Below are positions 1 through 6,907 of a stretch of 7,210 nt of DNA, piece by piece (positions within the stretch are counted from its first letter, which is position 1; each line of letters opens with the position of its first letter). The DNA is taken from contig PUMK01000319.1 in assembly GCA_003551325.1 (NCBI GenBank), positions 1-7,210 of the forward strand, given 5' to 3'. This stretch comes from Candidatus Acetothermia bacterium. GTDB taxonomy: Bacteria > Bipolaricaulota > Bipolaricaulia > Bipolaricaulales > Bipolaricaulaceae. Position numbers and translations under genes: made by a program. Below the pieces are notes generated by a model. That model was not told the DNA's origin. It saw only the letters and a program-made list of their open reading frames with translations, and searched no databases.

Positions 1-953
1 ACGTGTGGCTCGAGAACCCCACCGGCCGGGACATCCGCAACAACGACAAAGTGGTGTATCTGGACCTGAGCAGTGCCATCCAGGGCTCGCAGTGGCAGAT
101 CTCGTTCGTCCCGTTGGATGAGGGCGGGCGCGTGGACGGCTGGGTGACGAACCCATCCGCCGGGCACTTCGTGGAAGGGGACAGCCGGTCCTCAGTGTCG
201 GAGCCGGGGAACGCTCACCGGGTGATCACCGTAGGCGCCTACACCACTAAGGCGAGCTGGGTGTCGTCGGCGGGCCCGCAATCCCCGGAGCGGTACACTC
301 CGGACACGCTGGCCTTCTTCTCCTCCCACGGCCCCACGAGGGACGGACGGCCCAAACCCGAACTCTCAGCTCCGGGCGCATGGATCGCCGCCGCCCTTTC
401 CGGTGACAGCACCCCCAACCCGTCGATGAAGCTTCCGGGCGGCGACTACCGGATGATGGCCGGAACGAGCATGGCTGCCCCCCATGTCGCCGGGGCGGCA
501 GCGCTCCTTCTTAGCCTGGAGCGGGAACTCGACTGGCAAGAGCTCGCCCTCGCCCTCACCTCGGCAGCGCGGGCCGACAGCCACACAGGCACCGTCCCCA
601 ACGACGCCTGGGGCTCGGGCAAACTTGACGTCCTGGCTTCGGTGGCTACCCTGCCCGAGGATGACCTACCCGTACCCGGGGAACGTCCTGTGCTTGAACT
701 CCTGGAGAAGCTCGTCCGCACGGAAGCGGTGCTCATCTACCGCCTCCCCGAGGGGACAGGCCGCGGGGACCTTCACATCTACGATCTTTCGGGACGCAGG
801 CTCCTGGCGGTACCCATCGAGCAACCACAAGGGCAGTACCGGTGGAACCTCATCACCCGGTGGAACCGCCTCGTGGCGGACGGCCTGTACCTCGCGGTGT
901 TGATCACCGATCAGGGAAGCTCGGAAGTGCAACGGGTGGTGGTACAACGATGA
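1..953 (+). CDS. Subtilisin-family (S8) serine protease with FlgD-Ig/type IX-like C-terminal domain, 5' end missing
   Basis: This is the C-terminal portion (316 complete codons from position 3) of a secreted subtilase, which cleaves peptide bonds outside the cytoplasm. The gene enters from the left edge, so the start, signal peptide and catalytic Asp and His are not visible. Numbering from the codon at position 3, the conserved landmarks are VITVGAY (74-80), the FSSHGPTRDGRPKP block ending in SAPG (106-125), and the catalytic-serine motif GTSMAAPHVAG (154-164, Ser156 at bases 468-470). The first 70 residues look like beta-sandwich sequence inserted before VITVGA, as in subtilases with a jelly-roll insertion. 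A proline-rich linker (218-229) leads to an 80-residue tail with the pattern I-Y-R-L-P, then H-I-Y-D-L-S-G-R, W-N-L and D-G-L-Y-L, ending VVVQR. This matches FlgD-Ig / type IX sorting-like domains and suggests the protease is cargo for an outer-membrane export or attachment route. It overlaps the next gene by 4 bases. The family call is secure; the substrate is unknown. Confidence 0.92.
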   Translation, partial: VWLENPTGRDIRNNDKVVYLDLSSAIQGSQWQISFVPLDEGGRVDGWVTNPSAGHFVEGDSRSSVSEPGNAHRVITVGAYTTKASWVSSAGPQSPERYTPDTLAFFSSHGPTRDGRPKPELSAPGAWIAAALSGDSTPNPSMKLPGGDYRMMAGTSMAAPHVAGAAALLLSLERELDWQELALALTSAARADSHTGTVPNDAWGSGKLDVLASVATLPEDDLPVPGERPVLELLEKLVRTEAVLIYRLPEGTGRGDLHIYDLSGRRLLAVPIEQPQGQYRWNLITRWNRLVADGLYLAVLITDQGSSEVQRVVVQR

Positions 954-956
954 GAT
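934..956 (+). promoter_or_regulatory. Ribosome binding site and ATGA overlap coupling protease to PorV-like gene
   Basis: GGTGG (938-942) lies seven bases before the ATG at 950, and the stop TGA of the protease is at 951-953. The site sits inside the last codons of the protease gene. The stop/start overlap implies translational coupling and a fixed ratio of the two products. The 12 bases 945-956 (CAACGATGAGAT) recur exactly at the next junction. Confidence 0.7.
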
Positions 957-1789
957 GGATGACGCTTGCCCTGCTGCTCCCCATCCTTGTGGGAGCATCG
1001 CTTCCGGCGTTGGCTTACCACGGGGTGGACATGCCCCTCGAGCTCTCCGGCAGCGCCCGGACTACGGCGCTTGGCGGAGCGTTCCTGGCCGTGGCCGACG
1101 ACGAATGGGCGCCCCTCTACAACCCGGCGGGCCTGGCCCGGCTCCAGCGCTGGGGGATCGCCACATCGCATGCCGACCAATTCGGGGTGGCATCCGTCAC
1201 CACCGTGGCCGCCGCAGGACCTTGGCTGGGAACCGCGGTCACGCTCGTCCACTCTGGCCTCATCGAACCCGACCTCGCCTACGTTTCCTTGGGAGGGGTA
1301 GCGGGGGTCGGGATCCCCCTCTTCTGGGGGTTCTCCGTGGGCGCAAGAGGCCGGGCTGTCAGGATGCTGGCCCCGGGGGACAACACGGGCTGGGCGGCGG
1401 ACCTGGCGCTTCTGTGGCGCGGACCGTTCAGCTTGGGCTTCGTTGTCGAGGGATTGTGGTCGCAGGATGTGATCGGCCGCGGCGGGCATCACGAGCCCTG
1501 GCCCCAGCGGCTGGCCATCGGCGCAGCCGTGCCCCTGAACTGGCCAGGACCCGCCCATGGGCACGCAGCCTTAACGCTGGAGGGGTTAGGCGACCGCCCG
1601 CTGGCCCTGCGGGCGGGGGTGGAGACCTGGATCCACGGTTTCGGCTTCCAGGCGGGCGTCGCCCCATCGAGGGTTTCCCTCGGCATCTCGGTGCGCTGGA
1701 ACACACTTCAGCTTGACGGCGTGACCGTGTTCCACGACGCTCTGGGAACTGCGTTCCGAGGAACGCTGACGGTGAGGTTTCAACGATGA
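950..1789 (+). CDS. PorV/PorQ-like (UPF0164) outer-membrane beta-barrel protein
   Basis: The product is a 279-residue predicted outer-membrane barrel. I chose the ATG at 950 because it overlaps the protease stop as ATGA, has GGTGG seven bases upstream, and is followed at once by a signal peptide (MRWMTLALLL..., cleavage likely after the ALA at 20-22). An in-frame ATG at 842 would add 36 residues before the signal peptide and overlap the protease by over 100 bases. The mature N-terminus carries the family signature: S-A-R-T-T-A-L-G-G-A (35-44), A-D-D (49-51), then LYNPAGLA (56-63). The rest is alternating glycine-rich amphipathic strands ending in TVRFQR. The sequence has no cysteine. In Bacteroidota, PorV collects type IX cargo at the translocon and PorQ acts at the attachment stage; other members of this FadL-like superfamily have no known role. 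Its position between a tailed protease and a giant barrel suggests a partner or shuttle role, which is inference. A generic porin or transporter is the main alternative. Confidence 0.85.
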   Translation: MRWMTLALLLPILVGASLPALAYHGVDMPLELSGSARTTALGGAFLAVADDEWAPLYNPAGLARLQRWGIATSHADQFGVASVTTVAAAGPWLGTAVTLVHSGLIEPDLAYVSLGGVAGVGIPLFWGFSVGARGRAVRMLAPGDNTGWAADLALLWRGPFSLGFVVEGLWSQDVIGRGGHHEPWPQRLAIGAAVPLNWPGPAHGHAALTLEGLGDRPLALRAGVETWIHGFGFQAGVAPSRVSLGISVRWNTLQLDGVTVFHDALGTAFRGTLTVRFQR

Positions 1790-1792
1790 GAT
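1771..1792 (+). promoter_or_regulatory. Ribosome binding site and ATGA overlap coupling PorV-like gene to giant barrel gene
   Basis: GGTGAGG (1771-1777) precedes the ATG at 1786 by eight bases, and the upstream stop TGA is at 1787-1789. This fixes the start of the giant gene. The same GGTGAGG with the same eight-base spacing precedes the - strand PorV-like gene. Confidence 0.72.
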
Positions 1793-4700
1793 CAACGAAC
1801 AACAAACGCGGATTGCTGCTCGCGATCTGCTGTGCATTGCTGCTTGGTATGGGGCTTGGCGCCCTGGGGGAGGAGCCGCGCAGGCCCGATCCCGAGGCCG
1901 TGTGGGACGCGTGGACGCAAACGCCATCCGAGGTACTCCAGGAGGAGGTGCAGACGCCCTCCATCGTAGCCGACAAGGACGACGCCCGCCCCGACGAAGA
2001 GGACCCCGAGGAGGACGTGCCCCAGGTGGACACGGACGCCTTCACCCTCACGGTCAAGGGTCAGCAACGCTGGAACGTGCGCCTCGGCGTGGGGGACCCA
2101 ATGGCGCTGAGTCCGATGGGGCTTGCCCCTGGACTGCCCGTGCTCGAGCAATCCCCCCGCGCAGACATCCCCGGCACGGTGATGGACTTCCTGACGCTCG
2201 AGGCCCGCTTCGACGACCAACTGGGCCCGGGCTTTCAACACCTGTCGATCACCCTGGACCGCGATCCATGGAGTGGAGAACTGGGCGACTTCTTCGCCGG
2301 TGTCCCCGAACTCGGGGTCTACAACAAGAAGCTCCTCGGCGCACGCATAGGCTACACAGGCGATGGCTTCACGGCGACGGCGGTCGCCGCTCGCCTCCAA
2401 GGCATCTCCGATTCCAGAACATTCCGTGGTACGGCAGCCTCCGGTGAACGCCTGTTCACCTACCTTGACCCGGAGGATCCGTGGTCGCCCGCGCCGTACA
2501 CCCGTTCTGTCCTCGGGCTCTACCATCACCGACTGCGCCTTCCGTACGTGGAAGGGTTCTCCGAGGTGCTGCTCACGCTGAAGGACGGCACGGAGCTCTC
2601 GGCCTTCCTCACCGAGTACGGCCTTGATTACATCGTGGAGCTGTTCGAGGCTGCACCGTCCAAAGCGCTCCCCAGCGGAGAGTTCATGATCCTCGAGGAC
2701 GACGGCGACATCCTTCTCCTCAGGAGCCCCCCCGACGCCCTGTTGCGCCGTCGCGTGCGCGATGCGATCAACGACTACAACACCCGCGAGGGGCTGGTGG
2801 ATGAAGACCGGAAGCGCTACCCGTTCGTCAGCGGCTCGGAACTGGAACAGGAGTTCCTCACCGGACTCCAGGCGTTCGCCCTCATCGAGGTCGACGGCGA
2901 AGATTACCGCTTCCAGGACGCCGGACGCCGCCGCTACCTGTCCCTCGGCGAACGGGACATCCTCGAGGGAACGCTCGACCTCTACGTGCGTCGGCCGGGC
3001 CAAGAAGCGTTCCTCCCCATCGACCACCCCGAACTCGCCGCGTACGCGTGGACGCTGTTCCCGGAACGGGGTGTCGTCAAGATCGACTTCCCCTCAGCGT
3101 TCTTTGACGAGAACGCTGCTCTCAGAGCCACGTTTGACCACAAGCGCGAGGGCAACGTGTTCATGCTGGGGCTCTCCATCGTGCCCCGCTCGGAACGTGT
3201 GTACCGGAACAACGAGCTCCTCACCCGCGAGGTTCACTACAGCATCGACTACGAGGTCGGCGTCCTGATCCTCTTTTCCGCCCTGGGGGAGGACGATGAA
3301 CTGCGGGTAGAGTTCGAGCGCCAGCGCGGGGCACTCGGCGTGCCTACGGACTACGAACGGGCGATCTTCGCTGTGACGTTTGCCCTACCCGATACGGACA
3401 ACCTTGAGCTCGTCGTCGCTCGAGCCGCCGACCTAGGAAGCCCCCAACCCGATACCCCCACGATGCCCAACACACACACCGTGGCCGGCCTGCGCCTGTC
3501 TGGCGACATCGCCGGATGGGACTACCGCCTGACGATGGGCGGCTCGCAGAACGTGTTCCCGCCAGGAGAGAACGCCCGGCTGGCTGGCCCCAACCGGATC
3601 AACGTCATCCGCGAGGCCACCGTGTTGGGTGACGACGTGGCCGTGTTCGGTCATCAAGACGGCCTCACCGTCCACGACGGCGTGGAGTTCCGCCACTACG
3701 GACCGGCCGAGGGCCTGGGAGGCCGCCAAGTACGCGATCTGCTCGCCCTCCCCGACGCCCTGCTTGTCGCCACCGAGGCCGGTCTGACCGTGGTCCGTCT
3801 GGTGGACCCCTCACCCTTCGACCGCGTCGGTTCCTGGGTGCGGCTCCTTTCCCAACACGGGTTCCCCGGCAAGGAAGCCACTGCCCTGGCCATGGGCGGG
3901 GGGAACGTGTACCTGACGACCGACGAGGCTCTCGCCTGGTTCGCGCCGGGCGAAGAGGAGGAACCCGACCTCTGGTCGGTGGAATCACTCCCCGACGGGG
4001 CAGGGACCGGTCCCCACACGCTCCTTTGGGCCCACGGGAAGCTTTACCTCGGCAGCACCAACGGTCTCCACGCCTGGGACGGAGAGATGTGGCGACGCGT
4101 GGGCGGCGTTACCGGAGAGGTGCGTGCGCTGGCACGGATTGACGATGTTCTGTACGTTGCCACCGGCCGCGGGATTCGCGCCCTCCGCGATGAACAAGGA
4201 GCAGGCTGGATCGCCCCTGGCACGGACGTGCGCGCGCTGTCCGCTTTCCGTGGGGTCCTGTGGTACGCTGGGCCCGAGGGCCTGTTCCGTGAAGGGGACC
4301 TCACGCCCACCGTCGCTCAGCCCGTCACCGCCCTGGGGCGCGCCGATTTCGCCCTATGGGCTGGCGGACGTGCCGACGCAGCATACAACCTCGACCTCTG
4401 GCGTGTGGACGACCGCATCGAGCACTTCCCACCACGCGTGACGCAGATCGACGGACGTGACCGGGGAAGCTTCGAGGACATCCCCGTCATCGACCACACG
4501 GCCGTGGGGCTCACCGCACACCTGACAGCCCAACGGGAGATCGGCGACTGGGACGTCGACCTGGAGGTCTCAAGCCGCGGGAGTGGCTACCAGGAGATCG
4601 GAAGTGCCCGTGGTGCAGAGACCCACCGGGCCGTGTTGTCACTTACCCACGACGCCGGCCCGTGGCTATGGAAGGTGGACGCCCGTACCGACTGGCGCGA

Positions 4701-5913
4701 GGTCCAGCCCGGCGTCGAGGGGCTTACGGATGCCCACCGCTTCGGCGTCTCCCTCACCTACCAGGAGGAAGGGGAATGGAGCGGTGGTGCCCGGCTCCAC
4801 TGGGAACTCGGGGACATGCTCACCGTGCCGGACGGAACGTTATCCGCAGGATTCGACGTCACGTGGAAACCTGGCCCCACCTACGCGTTGAGCCTTACCC
4901 CCAAGCTGGAAGGCGACGGGTTGATCGGTCTCGAGCGCGTCACCTCCGGCTACAGACTGTCGGCGAGCTTCCCCGGCGACACATGGACGGGAAGCCTATC
5001 GCTGAGCGGTCATCTGCGCTACCCCGACTGGCGCGCTGTCGGACGCATCGACGCGTCGACCACCGTCAAGCCCTGGTCCGGGTGGATGTTCGAGCTTAAG
5101 GGACATCGCCCGTACCGCACGGATGGTCGAGGACCCGGCGATCAGGGTGCCGACCTCACGATCCGCTGGCGGGACAGCACCGACGCCGTCTCATGGACGG
5201 TCACCTGGACGGAGACCCTCCGCCACCGCATCGGAACGGACACCGTACGCTGGGAGCGTTCGGCAGCCACCGAATTCCGCTGGGCAACGGTCGCGCTCAA
5301 CGCCGCCGAGGTCACCCCCACGCTGCGGCTCTCCTACGACGACACGGTGCGCGAGGACCGCTGGCAGGCACAGCTCAGCGGGAGAATCCGCACCGACGAC
5401 ACGAACCTGCAGCTAAGCGGCACGCTCACCCAAGGCTACCGTCCCGCGGTCGAACGTCGGGAGCGCACCCTCGCCACGAACGTCCGCTGGGAGTACACCG
5501 GCTGGGCCGGTCTCACCCCCAGCGTGAACTGGCAGAGTTCGTGGCAGTTCCTCACACCCCCCGTGTACGGCGACCGGCTGACGGATCGCCACGAGCTCAC
5601 CGGGAGGTTGACCTGGGAACCTGAGGAAGTCCCGTGGAAGAATGAACTGAGCCTCACCTACCGCAGCCGCGATGACAGCCTCGCCCTCACGAACACCCTC
5701 TCCGTTCCTACCGACTGGGGCACGATCCGCATTACGGCAAACGCTATGTTGAGGGACGAGGTGCTGCGCGGGGACGTTTCCGCAAGCAGCGCCTGGACCT
5801 TCGGGGAGATGTGGAACCTGGGCGCCCAGCTCGGCTACACGTTCATCCACCGACCTGAGGACGCCACCCGCCATGCCCTCATCGCGGGCGTCTTCCTCAC
5901 CGCCACGTTCTAG
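1786..5913 (+). CDS. Giant mosaic outer-membrane protein: SprA-like N-terminal patterns, seven-blade propeller, large C-terminal beta-barrel
   Basis: This is a 1375-residue exported protein of no family I can name with certainty. The start at 1786 overlaps the previous stop as ATGA, with GGTGAGG eight bases upstream. Regions in order: a signal peptide (about 1-28, cleavage near ALG/EE); a low-complexity acidic linker (63-84, 12 of 22 residues Asp or Glu); a beta-rich region with G-D-F (167-169) and N-K-K-L-L-G-A-R (180-187); two related modules, P-Y-V-E-G-F-S-E-V to G-L-D-Y-I-V (253-284) and P-R-S-E-R-V-Y to H-Y-S-I-D-Y-E-V-G-V (467-493); a polar, probably helical stretch between them (about 310-360). 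From about 608 to 878 seven repeats, with starts near 611, 649, 698, 745, 779, 815 and 847, look like blades of a two-component-regulator-type propeller (V-R-A-L, then L-Y-V-A-T, G-I or G-L). From about 890 to the end I count roughly 26 amphipathic strands, finishing FLTATF. A terminal Phe is the usual barrel-assembly signal. The only cysteines lie in the signal peptide. The modules resemble patterns in SprA, the type IX translocon, but SprA is much longer with a 36-strand barrel. Confidence 0.8.
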   Translation: MRSTNNKRGLLLAICCALLLGMGLGALGEEPRRPDPEAVWDAWTQTPSEVLQEEVQTPSIVADKDDARPDEEDPEEDVPQVDTDAFTLTVKGQQRWNVRLGVGDPMALSPMGLAPGLPVLEQSPRADIPGTVMDFLTLEARFDDQLGPGFQHLSITLDRDPWSGELGDFFAGVPELGVYNKKLLGARIGYTGDGFTATAVAARLQGISDSRTFRGTAASGERLFTYLDPEDPWSPAPYTRSVLGLYHHRLRLPYVEGFSEVLLTLKDGTELSAFLTEYGLDYIVELFEAAPSKALPSGEFMILEDDGDILLLRSPPDALLRRRVRDAINDYNTREGLVDEDRKRYPFVSGSELEQEFLTGLQAFALIEVDGEDYRFQDAGRRRYLSLGERDILEGTLDLYVRRPGQEAFLPIDHPELAAYAWTLFPERGVVKIDFPSAFFDENAALRATFDHKREGNVFMLGLSIVPRSERVYRNNELLTREVHYSIDYEVGVLILFSALGEDDELRVEFERQRGALGVPTDYERAIFAVTFALPDTDNLELVVARAADLGSPQPDTPTMPNTHTVAGLRLSGDIAGWDYRLTMGGSQNVFPPGENARLAGPNRINVIREATVLGDDVAVFGHQDGLTVHDGVEFRHYGPAEGLGGRQVRDLLALPDALLVATEAGLTVVRLVDPSPFDRVGSWVRLLSQHGFPGKEATALAMGGGNVYLTTDEALAWFAPGEEEEPDLWSVESLPDGAGTGPHTLLWAHGKLYLGSTNGLHAWDGEMWRRVGGVTGEVRALARIDDVLYVATGRGIRALRDEQGAGWIAPGTDVRALSAFRGVLWYAGPEGLFREGDLTPTVAQPVTALGRADFALWAGGRADAAYNLDLWRVDDRIEHFPPRVTQIDGRDRGSFEDIPVIDHTAVGLTAHLTAQREIGDWDVDLEVSSRGSGYQEIGSARGAETHRAVLSLTHDAGPWLWKVDARTDWREVQPGVEGLTDAHRFGVSLTYQEEGEWSGGARLHWELGDMLTVPDGTLSAGFDVTWKPGPTYALSLTPKLEGDGLIGLERVTSGYRLSASFPGDTWTGSLSLSGHLRYPDWRAVGRIDASTTVKPWSGWMFELKGHRPYRTDGRGPGDQGADLTIRWRDSTDAVSWTVTWTETLRHRIGTDTVRWERSAATEFRWATVALNAAEVTPTLRLSYDDTVREDRWQAQLSGRIRTDDTNLQLSGTLTQGYRPAVERRERTLATNVRWEYTGWAGLTPSVNWQSSWQFLTPPVYGDRLTDRHELTGRLTWEPEEVPWKNELSLTYRSRDDSLALTNTLSVPTDWGTIRITANAMLRDEVLRGDVSASSAWTFGEMWNLGAQLGYTFIHRPEDATRHALIAGVFLTATF

Positions 5914-5916
5914 AGG

Positions 5917-5960
5917 GGGCTCCCCGGACGGCGGCGGGGGGTAAGGGAGCCCGGGAGCCC
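5917..5960 (+). terminator. Candidate GC-rich hairpin terminator between convergent genes
   Basis: GGGCTCCC at 5917-5924, four bases after the stop of the giant barrel gene, is perfectly complementary to GGGAGCCC at 5945-5952 and again to an immediately adjacent identical copy at 5953-5960. Either pairing gives an 8-base stem, all G-C except one base pair, with a loop of 20 or 28 bases. No T-run follows on either strand, so it is not a classical intrinsic terminator. It could still stop or slow convergent transcription or protect 3' ends. Location supports the call; shape alone does not prove it. Confidence 0.4.
5945..5960 (+). repeat. Tandem direct repeat of GGGAGCCC
   Basis: Two perfect back-to-back copies of an octamer, each able to pair with GGGCTCCC at 5917-5924. 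The junction creates a CCCGGG palindrome. Two mutually exclusive stems are therefore possible. It may be chance in G-rich sequence or a slipped duplication of the 3' arm of a terminator stem. Confidence 0.5.
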
Positions 5961-6022
5961 GACAGCGTTATCCCGGGGGAGACAACAACGTGGTGGCGGC
6001 TGACGTCGGACGCTGGTTTCCC

Positions 6023-6892
6023 CTACAACCCGAGCAACGCCCCAAGGTTGACGCCGAACCCCAAACGGTGAGATGTTCCCAGCATGGGGTGTGTCATGAG
6101 CGCGTAGTCGAGGAAGAACTGTTGCCAGCCAACCCCGAGACCCAATGCCCAACGCACTGTGCCCCCCGAGAGCTGTACGCCCATCCGCACCTCGAGCGGG
6201 TCGATCTGCCAGCCGATTCCCAGGGCCGAATAGTGCGAACTCAGTTCGAGGGCGCTGAACAGACCTAGCGGGAGTTCGGCCGCCACACCGACAGCGAGTT
6301 CCGTGCTCCAGCCGCGCGAATCGCCCACACTCATCCCAAGCCCCAGATCACGGATGGCAAGACCCGCGCTCAGCTCACCCAGAGGCGTCGGGAACGCCGT
6401 CATGAACCCCAGGTCCAAAGCCACTCCAATGGCGCTCTCGTCGGCCATCCGTGCCGTGTTGATCTTGAAGTTGGCCCCAAGAGCGGCATCGAATGGGATC
6501 GGCAGGAACGGAACGTCCTGTGTTCTGAGCCCACCGCCCGCCACCAGCGCAAACTGCGAGTAGTTAAGCGGTGCCCCTTCCGGATCGGTGATCCCGCCCA
6601 CGGAGAGGTACGCCAGCCCGCCGCCCAGCGAGGGCGCTGCCCCGGCGACCCAGCCCACACCGTAGAGTCCCATCCCACCGGTGTAGCTCGAGTCAGCCCG
6701 AAAACCTCGCTGATGGGCAAGCCCTGCCGGGTTGTAGAGCACGGCCTCCGTTCCCCTGGCCAGGGCGGTGTACGCCCCAGCCAGGCCCATCGCCCGTACG
6801 CCCAGCCCAACGTCCAACGGGTTCAGCGTCCCCTGCGCCGGAGCCATCGCCCCGATCAGGAGCACGGTCGCAAGCGCTAGCATCGTTCGCAT
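6023..6892 (-). CDS. PorV/PorQ-like (UPF0164) outer-membrane beta-barrel protein, second copy
   Basis: The product is a 289-residue predicted outer-membrane barrel. A signal peptide (MRTMLALATVLLIGAMAPAQ, cleavage near 19-21) leads into the family signature: V-R-A-M-G-L-A-G-A-Y (32-41), then L-Y-N-P-A-G-L-A (52-59). The remainder is Gly/Leu-rich amphipathic strands, for example I-G-V-A-L-D-L-G-F and L-G-F-G-V-N-L-G near the end. Mature cysteines are absent. The same frame is open upstream to an ATG at 7009, but that extension overlaps the previous gene by over 100 bases, is unlike a signal peptide and contains cysteines, so I reject it. The gene starts 10 bases after the stop of an upstream gene with a sorting-like tail, and the ribosome site overlaps that stop, so they form an operon. 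This copy keeps the canonical R-x-x-G-L-A-G-A form better than the + strand paralog. A PorV-like role with the upstream protein is inference; a FadL-like transporter is the alternative. Confidence 0.88.
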   Translation of the reverse strand: MRTMLALATVLLIGAMAPAQGTLNPLDVGLGVRAMGLAGAYTALARGTEAVLYNPAGLAHQRGFRADSSYTGGMGLYGVGWVAGAAPSLGGGLAYLSVGGITDPEGAPLNYSQFALVAGGGLRTQDVPFLPIPFDAALGANFKINTARMADESAIGVALDLGFMTAFPTPLGELSAGLAIRDLGLGMSVGDSRGWSTELAVGVAAELPLGLFSALELSSHYSALGIGWQIDPLEVRMGVQLSGGTVRWALGLGVGWQQFFLDYALMTHPMLGTSHRLGFGVNLGALLGL

Positions 6893-6907
6893 CATTACCC
6901 CCTCACC
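6890..6907 (-). promoter_or_regulatory. Ribosome binding site that decides the start of the - strand PorV-like gene
   Basis: Read on the - strand, GGTGAGG (6907-6901) contains the upstream gene's stop TGA (6905-6903) and is followed by two consecutive ATG codons at 6895 and 6892. Spacing is five bases to the first and eight to the second. Eight matches the GGTGAGG-to-ATG spacing at 1771-1786 and gives a protein starting MRT, like the MR starts of the two + strand genes, so 6892 is preferred. The difference is one residue. Confidence 0.6.

Larger units (their letters stand above)
5914..6022. other. Convergent intergenic gap
   Basis: These 109 bases separate the stop of the giant barrel gene from the stop of the opposing PorV-like gene. 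The gap is G-rich on the + strand and holds a candidate hairpin and a tandem octamer (5917-5960). I see no reading frame with a ribosome binding site and no promoter here. The right part (5981-6022) shows only a short GACGTC palindrome (6002-6007) and nothing else interpretable. Confidence 0.6.

Noticed and set aside
842..949. Longer version of the + strand PorV-like gene starting at 842
   Set aside because: The 36 extra residues are Arg/Pro/Gly-rich out-of-frame reading of the protease tail and would bury the signal peptide.
911..1564. 217-codon - strand frame opposite the PorV-like gene
   Set aside because: Composition typical of antisense reading in GC-rich DNA, with no recognisable motif.
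955..1716. 253-codon + strand frame overlapping the PorV-like gene
   Set aside because: Arg/Pro/Gly-rich frame shadow without a ribosome site; the other frame has a signal peptide and family motif.
1816..1836. Possible lipoprotein signal (LAICC) in the giant barrel protein
   Set aside because: The residue before the first Cys is Ile, not Gly/Ala/Ser, and the Cys pair lies within the hydrophobic core; a type I cleavage near residue 28 fits better.
1792..3027. 411-codon open frame on the - strand inside the giant barrel gene
   Set aside because: Its translation is low in structure, resembles no family, and is explained by high GC opening the antisense frame of a real gene.
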